A stretch of DNA of 64,000 bases from Toxorhynchites rutilus septentrionalis (Eukaryota > Arthropoda > Insecta > Diptera > Culicidae): the NCBI RefSeq assembly GCF_029784135.1, contig NC_073745.1, positions 54,989,755-55,053,754 of the forward strand, in the 5' to 3' direction. Shown here one piece after another: positions 56,991 to 64,000 of the stretch. A program made the translations under genes and the position numbers. Position 1 is the stretch's first letter. The number at the start of each line of letters is the position of its first letter. Under the pieces are notes generated by a model, which was not told the origin of the DNA, ran no database searches, and was given only the letters and a program-made list of their open reading frames with translations.

Positions 56991-58337
56991 ACTAACGATA
57001 ATAATTCGTTACCGATAGGTGCCATGGATATGGATTTCTTAATGAAGAATATGAAATACATGACATGATGTAGTGAATATATCCGAAGAAATCACTTTGG
57101 TGAAACTGCATTATAAAATTATTTGTGTACGAATGCCGCAATCGATAGTCGACTCTAATTTGCGCTGGGTAATTCCTCCTTTGAACATTAATAATCTCTT
57201 TCTGGCAAAACGATGTGGTATGAATCACATTATTTGAATGATAGAATGAAGAAGTTTTCTGCCAATTTCCTTCAACCTCCAAACGTATCTTTCTCCCGTT
57301 TGTCGTTTTTGCGTTCGCTAATCCTTTCTCACAACACCCATTTCTCGTTTGAGAAATTGTTGAGTAAACATTGTTTGCCAGTGCGCGTAGAGCGGAAATT
57401 CCTAAAGATTCATTGCACCTCTAATAAATTGCCGAAAGACGTGGTCTTACGTTGATCGCACTTGATTGAAAAAATCCAAAACGAAATGTATTTGGTCGCA
57501 GCATTATATGAGTAGAAAGCAAATAATCGCTCGAAAATTACTTGATTTTCGCGATGTGAAACATTTTCCGTTTTTCATGTTATGCATCCAATATTGGATA
57601 CGAAAACTTCCACTGATGGGGAAAATATATTCAGAAGCTTTCCTGTTAATTGCGATTGATTGAAAAATAACAAAACCAAATATATTTGGTTGCAGTGTTA
57701 TATGGATATAAAACATTAAAATAAACTCTTTCGCATGAATGTATTTTTCAATTCCCAGGGGAACTGGCAGATTATTTTTCAGCAACGATGATAGCAACGA
57801 GAATTCCGCGCGTGTATGTGTGTGTGTGTGTGGCGGCTGCTCCGATGTTTCAAGCGGAACCGTGGCATCACTCTCCTCCTGATGGATTCCCTTTTGGCCT
57901 TAGGTGCACAAACAGGCTCTTGGTGACACCGTTCATCAGCGTTTCCATGATAAACGAAATTAGCTTCACAACAACAGCGACAACATGCTCCAATCGCTGT
58001 TCAATCATAACTGAGTGGGTTTACGAGCGGCGCTCGCTTATATACCGATTGGTGATTTCTATAGCCTGTTTTGAAAGCAATTTTAAGGCTATTGAAACAA
58101 GATTTTGGATGAAAAAGTAACAAGTATATGACGCGTAGACATTTTATCTTTCAAATGAAGTGTTTATCATACCATTTCGTTCAGTTGTTTAAGAGCTATT
58201 AACGCTCAAAATCTCGGTCTCCAGCGTAACGCTTTCGAAACTTTGGTTTTACACTCCGGTATAGAAATGAAAGACGTAGTCCTACGTCAAAAACTGGCAA
58301 TATACAACAAAAACTGGAAGGTTGGCAACCCTACACG

Positions 58338-58860
58338 GAACGGAGCGTGTAAATGTGTACTTGTGTGTGTTTCGAACGTACACCCATCCAAGGCGCCTAG
58401 AAGTATATCCTAAGGTGAGGCCGTTTCGTCACTAAGTTGGTTAGTTGAGCGGTATATGAAAACAGTACGGAAGGAAGCAGAAGGGGAATTATTTGTTTGA
58501 AGCGTGAAATAGACAGACTGATTGTGCACAAGCGTATTGTGTTTTGTTTACAAACAAAACACAGTAGATTTTCAAGATGGCTGAAGAGTGGTTTTAGGAT
58601 ATACTTCCAGGCGCCTTGCACCCATCATTTGTCGTAGTGTCGCAAATAAAGGAATCGTATCGACTTGGATGGTCTGGCTGGGCGTGCAATGACGTCAGAT
58701 GAGTTTTATTTTTTTCATACAATTTATTTAAATTCTACAAATGTTTAATTTTTAATTATTGAATGCTTTAATGCTTTAAATCTTAATTCTTCGATTCTTT
58801 TTTTGATTTTTTTTTATTCTATAATTTAATTGTTTTTTAATGCTTCAATCTTTTAATTCT
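58338..58860. other. Unassigned spacer
   Basis: No gene or family recognised; becomes very AT-rich before the minisatellite. Confidence 0.4.
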
Positions 58861-58861
58861 T

Positions 58862-59370
58862 CACTGCCGTGGCGATTTTGATAAAGAGCAGGTACGATAA
58901 CGAAATATATCACCGTCCCGATTAATTTAAAAAAATATTTCTCGACTATATTGTCAGGTTTCCAAGAATAATTTTCTACCGTCGCGATTGATTTTGATAA
59001 AGCGTAGGCACGATAAATAGCAAAATATATCGCCGGTTCCATTATTTTAAAAGAATTTTCTCGGTTAACTTGTGAAGTTTCCCAAGAATAATTTTCCGCT
59101 GTCGCGATGGGAGTTCGATAAAGAGTTGGCACGATAGATAACGAAATATATTCGATTAATTTTGGAGAAATTTTCCAGAATACCTTGTCTGGTTTCCCAA
59201 GAATAATTGATCGATTTTGATAAAGAGTAAGGACGATAAATAGCAGAATAAATCACCAGATCGATTATTTCAAAAGAATTTTCTCGATTATCTTGTCCAG
59301 TTTCCCGAGAATAATTTTCCGCTGTCGCGATGGGAATTCGATAAAGAGAAGGCACGATAAATAAAGAATA
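58862..59370. repeat. Minisatellite, ~115-bp unit, about 4.5 copies
   Basis: Direct units recur near 58865, 58978, 59098, 59213 and 59323. Each has a CCGTCGCGAT- or GCTGTCGCGATGGG-type start, GATAAAGAG, GCACGATAAATA, TTTTCTCGA and TTTCCCAAGAATAATT. Confidence 0.88.
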
Positions 59371-62190
59371 TTAGCAGTTTCGTTGAGTGGTCGATAGTCC
59401 ACGTTTACAGAATCACGTCACTTGCCTCAGTGAGTCCTGATTCTTACCTCTTCCCACTAACAACTATCCTATTCATTATATTCGCTAGGAAACCACGCTA
59501 TAGAGGCGACCCGTCAGGCTTTCGGGCGACGAATATCATACTAATATTCCTTCCCTTTCCTTGGTGACTGTAAGGACGTGGCCGACGTCGTTATTGACTA
59601 TTTAAAGTTCGAATCACCGAAACTTGCACAATGAGAATGCTTTGCTACTCCCAAGCGTCATTTAGTGAGTTCATTGTACGATTTCGGTGGTTCAGGTCAA
59701 TCACGCAGAGCAACTACGAAGGGAACAGTCTACCCAAGCTCGAACTCAATATTAGACTACTAATTTGGGACGCTCAGTACCAATTTCCCCTATTCAAAGC
59801 AGTATACATTCACCAGAAGTTGAATGATACTTTTGTTCGAATGCATATGTGTATATGTGTACATCAACGATAGTTTCCGCATGTTTCCTTATCCAGTCAA
59901 TTTCAATTACAAACTTCTGACTGTTATTCTCCGTCTGGAGTTTAGGACTGGTCAGTTTTTCATCAGTTTCGAATCAAATTCGTGCGATAGACACAAATGA
60001 CCCCCCTCTCACACTACTGCTGGTTCCGGAATACAGTAATGAGGATTGAGGATAAGCTGGAACATTATTGATTTATCGAATATTTTTCAATGCAGCTTGT
60101 TTCAAGCGAAACAAAAATGCGTCCCAGGCAGCAGTTCTATATCTTCCTTGCAGGTTCCAATGCATGAATTCTCCCGTGACTTTATTTTTGTAGTGCGCAT
60201 TTACAATAAAAGTATCAAGAAATTGGGACTCGTCAAATATTTCCGACATGTGTTGACTGTAACGATATAAAAGCGATAACCAGTTTTTCCCTGAAGTCAA
60301 ACTTTTTCTACGACCTGCATCTCTTACAGCACCACTTCAATCCTGACAGGAAACGGAAGAAAGGAAGAGTAAAGTATATCCTAGCTAATCTTCCCCCATC
60401 GCTTTTCCCATCTCTGACCTATTGGGGTTTAAAGTCCAACGAATCGTTTGAAAAGTTTATAACCACATAGCTGCAAAAAGTTACCGGTTGCTTCCTTCAC
60501 CACATTCGCTACACTTTTTTTTTCGAGTTTCCATTTCACTGCCGGATGTAGAGTAGGGAACTGCTAGTCATTGCAAAAAGCACGGGGTGGGAAAATACAT
60601 ACACCAAACCATAGTGAAAACATTGATTTTCGGTAGCTTTGAGTTGATTTCTCAATCTCCGAAAAGGTTTGTATCGAATATAATCGGGATAAAACCAAAC
60701 ATAATCCCAGCGTCACGTTTGGTTTCGTTTGAGCAGAATTACCTCTTAAAAAGTCTCGGAAACTTTGAGAAAACGAACACATAAAAAGCAGAGAGCAATG
60801 TAAAAGTTTTAAGTACTGCTGCTGCTAGTGTGGAAGAATGTTTGCCAACGTGTTCTGTGGGGAAATTATGGTCAGATCCATACACACGCTGAACGGATGA
60901 GGAAAGGACAGAGCTTTGTGCTTTGTGGGGCGCACCACTCAAGACACAAGTAGGAAGTTGTCCGGTACTTCATATCGTAAAAAGCGCAGAAAATCGATAT
61001 GAGCTTCTCTCCCGCTACTCCGAGTTTTTCCTGCAACTTATGCATTTGATATTCGATGGATTAGTGATCGGTTATTTTCGTTATGAACAGAGGAATTTCC
61101 GTGGAAAAATGTGATTACCGCTTCCTATCACACCGACAGAAGTTCGCATTTGTCTTCATTCAATCAATTTCAATAAAATCGGTTTTCTTCCTTGTCATCA
61201 CTTTCATTATTATCGACAATCGCGCGAGAAAAAAAAATCGAGAATCACAACAGTCACTCCATTTTTGTGGCAAGGAGCAAACAAAAACAGATTCGCTGAA
61301 CCCCAAACGAGGAACACTCGCCGGTTTGTATCAATGACGAAAGGAAAATGTTTGCCCCACCTGTGCTTTTATTTTTATTGCCCCCCATCGATGATGGAAT
61401 CCGGCAGGCAAAAATGAAATCGAACATGAGGTGTGTGTACTGTCTCTCAGCTGTGTCTCGGGATCAGATTCAACTCGAAATCGATACATGGGTTTATATG
61501 ATTTGCTTCTGGGATTTCGGAGTTTTCATTGAATTGGTTGGATCAGGTAATGGAAATATACACCTGAAACACCCAACGTCGACACGTGTGTTAATGCTGG
61601 GAAAAATGTAATGGAAATCATCTGCGATATTTTTTTCTGTTGATGTTAGTGACCTTTGATTTGGTTTTATTCAGGAATTTGCGCCGAATAGAGAATCAAT
61701 TTATTGTCATCTGCATGCGTGGGAAAACATCCGCACAGTGTGTAGTTTGCATAATTTAGAAACCTTTTGATTTTCCCCGCTAAATAAAACGCTCTACACA
61801 AAAGTTTATTCTAATTTTCATACAAGACTATCGCCAATAGAAATATGAATGCTTTTCTACTCGTGTATCGTATTTTATTCAGTTTGATTTTCAATCATCG
61901 ACAGTTTTATTTTCAATTGAGGTCAAATGAAAAAAAAGTTAGCCCTACGTCAACCTTGGGGTTGCATATATCTATGATTGACTGAGTAATCATTTGTTTG
62001 TATTGATTAAATTATTGATTGAATGAAACAATTTCCAAATTCAATTGAGTTTAACATATTTACTTTGTAAGTAAATTCCATGTGAGATCAATTCATGCAT
62101 TGTGATCAGGGATGGTAAAAAATCACATTCAACGATCAATGAATAAGTATATCCCTCTAGTCGAGCAGGCGATGCTCTTTTATTCTTCAC
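59371..62190. other. Mostly unassigned DNA
   Basis: No convincing gene. At 59480-59590 the segment with CCTTTCCTTGGTGACTGTAA and GGACGTGGCCGACG looks like the 3' UTR of a retrotransposon as I recall from mosquitoes, unproven. Near 61939 a degenerate hairpin-type end of the histone-element family occurs (complement of TTGACGTAGGGCTAAC). Confidence 0.35.
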
Positions 62191-62580
62191 TAGCTAACCC
62201 GGCAAACTTCGTCCCGCCCATTTACTTGATTATTTCTCGAGTAATGCAGAAATTTGTGTTTTATTTGTATGGCAGCCCCCCCTTTGAGTGGGGGAAGGAC
62301 TGTCTAACCATCATAGAAACATTTATTGCACCCTAAAACTTTCACATGCCAACTTTGGTTTCGTTTGCTGGGTTAATTTCCGAGTAATGCAGAAATTTGT
62401 GTTTCATTTGTATGGCAGCCCCCCCCTTAGAGAGGGGGGAGGGGTCTCAAAATATCACGAAAACCTTCCCCGGCCCCAAAAACCCCTACATACCAATTTT
62501 CATGTCGATCGGTTCTGTAGTTTCCGAGTCTATAAGAATCAGACAGACAGACAGACATCACTCCATTTTTATATATATAG
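62190..62580 (+). repeat. Dispersed insect repeat with tandem unit and CAGA run
   Basis: GTAATGCAGAAATTTGTGTT, then ATTTGTATGGCAGCCCCCCC, occurs twice about 145 bp apart. It is followed by CATGTCGATCGGTTCTGTAG, a CAGACAGACAGACAG run at about 62552 and ATATATATAG. This is the style of a widespread insect retroelement 3' tail; the parent element is not identified. Confidence 0.6.
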
Positions 62581-63680
62581 ATATGTACACAGAGAGAATA
62601 CTTGGAACGGTGAGCTACCAAGATCTCAAAAAAGCAATATGAAAGCGGAATCCCCACTGCTTGCACTCTCGAAGCATTACTTCTACTACTCAAGTTTTAT
62701 CGTGAGTGCAAGCCACAAACGGTTAATCCCATTCCATAGAGCGGATGATGAGTTCTTGATCGGAAAGTGTAATAAGAGACGATCAACTGAAATCTTACGA
62801 CACTCGTCGAGGGATTTTTAATTCTCTATTGCATTGTCCGCAGTGAGTGGCTGACTCGTGTCAATTTTATTTTGCTGTCGTCTCCCGCCCGATGAACAGC
62901 AGATGGATGCAATTGATTAATTTTATTACCAGCAGATTTGGGCGAATCTAATCCCGCCCAAAATCGTTTTTTAGATACCATTGGAATATATACTTTGTGA
63001 GGTCCACACAATTATTATCAGAGCTGATAAACATCCGACTGGAAGTCATGAACATCAATTCAATGTGCCCAAGATAAATTTATCCTTTGAAGGTAATTAA
63101 CCTTTTTAAAGATTATCAGATGGAATATATTCCAATGTCGTCTGGAATAACCTGTCCAACACCTTATGATCGTAATATTGTTTTTGCTATTATTCTGATG
63201 TTTCATAACACGGCACTCTATTGATTATTCGCTGAAAATGAATAAAAAATATCCTTGAAGTTAGCCTACGGTTTTAGTAGCAGTGCAATATGGTGAGCCA
63301 GTCTCAGGATACGAAAACATTTAAAAATAAACCTTTATTTTTTTGAATGAATCAATAGTAAAACAAAACGTCAAAAAATTTCTCAGCTTTGTGATAGCAG
63401 AGAATCATTATCCATTTGAGTTGTATGAGTATTTCCCCCCACCCCCCACTCTGACAGTCCGTTACTCTTTTACATATGGCATGATGCCTTGGTCATTTCT
63501 TTCATTTATCGTGGACTTCCAAGATATATGTAGTCTATCATAAGAAAACATATTCCGGAGTGCAAAAATGCATACGACTACAAATGTACGCTCGGCTTGC
63601 ATGAATCAATAACTTCAACTTGAATTTTAAACGTGAAAGTTCATTCGCCGTTCATTGATTTTTGATGATGATTGATGATT
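62581..63680. other. Unassigned DNA
   Basis: About 1.1 kb without a recognised gene or element. Confidence 0.4.
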
Positions 63681-63914
63681 GGAAGTTCGTGATAGGGAAA
63701 CACATTCCGGTCTGCGTATATGCATGTAGGAACAAAAATGCTCCCCACTTCTATGTATTTACAATGCGGATTATCCCAGACTCGTTGATTTTGAAGTCTG
63801 CGTTGGGGAAATCGTATTCCGCTGTTATCTTGGTTGCTCCTTTTAGTCGGTTCAATCTCCGGAACATAAATCGTGCCGATCAAAACGTGAGACGTGTTAG
63901 ACGTATTCTACGTC
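63680..63914 (+). mobile_element. Right part of a diverged GACGTAG-ended element
   Basis: Ends GACGTATTCTACGTC at 63914 followed by five As, as in the C and D families. The preceding 130 bp is related to the tandem units at 42507-42690. The left end is not identified. Confidence 0.5.
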
Positions 63915-64000
63915 AAAAACAAAACGAGAAATTATCAGCTCTACAAGAACGTTACTATGAACTCCAGGTTCCCATATATCACCAATTTTTTCATGCCTCA

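Larger units (their letters stand above)
54372..58288 (-). mobile_element. Element D2: H3-bearing element with two direct H3 copies
   Basis: A 3917-bp unit in the opposite orientation to D1: the hairpin end (CAGGAAGTGGGTTATATC...GTGACGTAGGACTA) at 54372 after six As, the palindromic end GACGTAGTCCTACGTC at 58288 before five As. Two H3 pseudogenes on the minus strand in direct order, a small MITE insertion at 55024, and the CGGTATATAAGCGAGCG promoter-like segment near 58030 (complement). Confidence 0.9.
50752..58331 (-). mobile_element. Probable hAT-like element carrying C5 and D2 insertions
   Basis: CAGAGGTGCCAACC at 50752 and its rough complement GGTTGGCAACCC at 58331 could be terminal repeats; both are adjacent to TACACG (50746-50751, 58332-58337). 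Between them, outside C5 and D2, lies a minus-strand hAT-type transposase remnant. The outer repeats are imperfect and the duplication is six bases rather than eight, so the boundary is tentative. Confidence 0.45.

Overview
The window looks like a piece of a culicine mosquito genome, most likely Aedes. This is inferred from AT-rich DNA saturated with nested transposable elements: ITmD37E-type DDE elements, RTE and RNase H-bearing non-LTR retrotransposons, tRNA-derived SINEs of the kind common in Aedes, and TA-flanked MITEs. I see no complete host protein-coding gene. Almost everything that can be recognised is a mobile element, a fragment of one, or a mobile copy of a histone gene.

Layout. 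1-5.8 kb: an inverted repeat, a decayed RNase H-bearing retrotransposon on the minus strand, and a Tc1/mariner element with DD41D spacing. 7.2-13.2 kb: a full-length I-like retrotransposon with a target duplication and only a few damaging changes. 13.5-23.2 kb: a hAT-like MITE, two pogo/Tigger-like elements built on inverted tandem arrays, and a three-deep nest (histone-family element inside mariner inside pogo-like element). 17.0-18.9 kb is apparently single-copy and could hold a host promoter or 5' exon. 23.5-35.6 kb: Tc1 and DD37E elements, a TA-flanked MITE and the first histone H2A-bearing repeat. 35.6-37.4 kb: an RTE fragment carrying a SINE. 37.9-58.3 kb: a cluster of related repeats carrying histone H2A or H3 pseudogenes. 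58.3-64 kb: a minisatellite, another dispersed repeat and mostly unassigned DNA.

The most striking content is a family of non-autonomous elements, provisionally called C (H2A-bearing) and D (H3-bearing). One end is the near-palindrome GACGTAGGACTACGTC. The other end is a hairpin followed by TGACGTAGGACTA. Two independent nested insertions (C3 into C2/C4, D0 into mariner) show 4-bp TTTT/AAAA duplications and fix the boundaries. The cargo is genomic histone units: a TATA box in several, 5' leader, H2A or H3 coding region, and the histone 3' stem-loop GGNYCTTTTCAGRNCC. All coding regions are broken. The deletions shared by every H3 copy imply that a dead founder copy was amplified. No transposase is encoded by these elements here.
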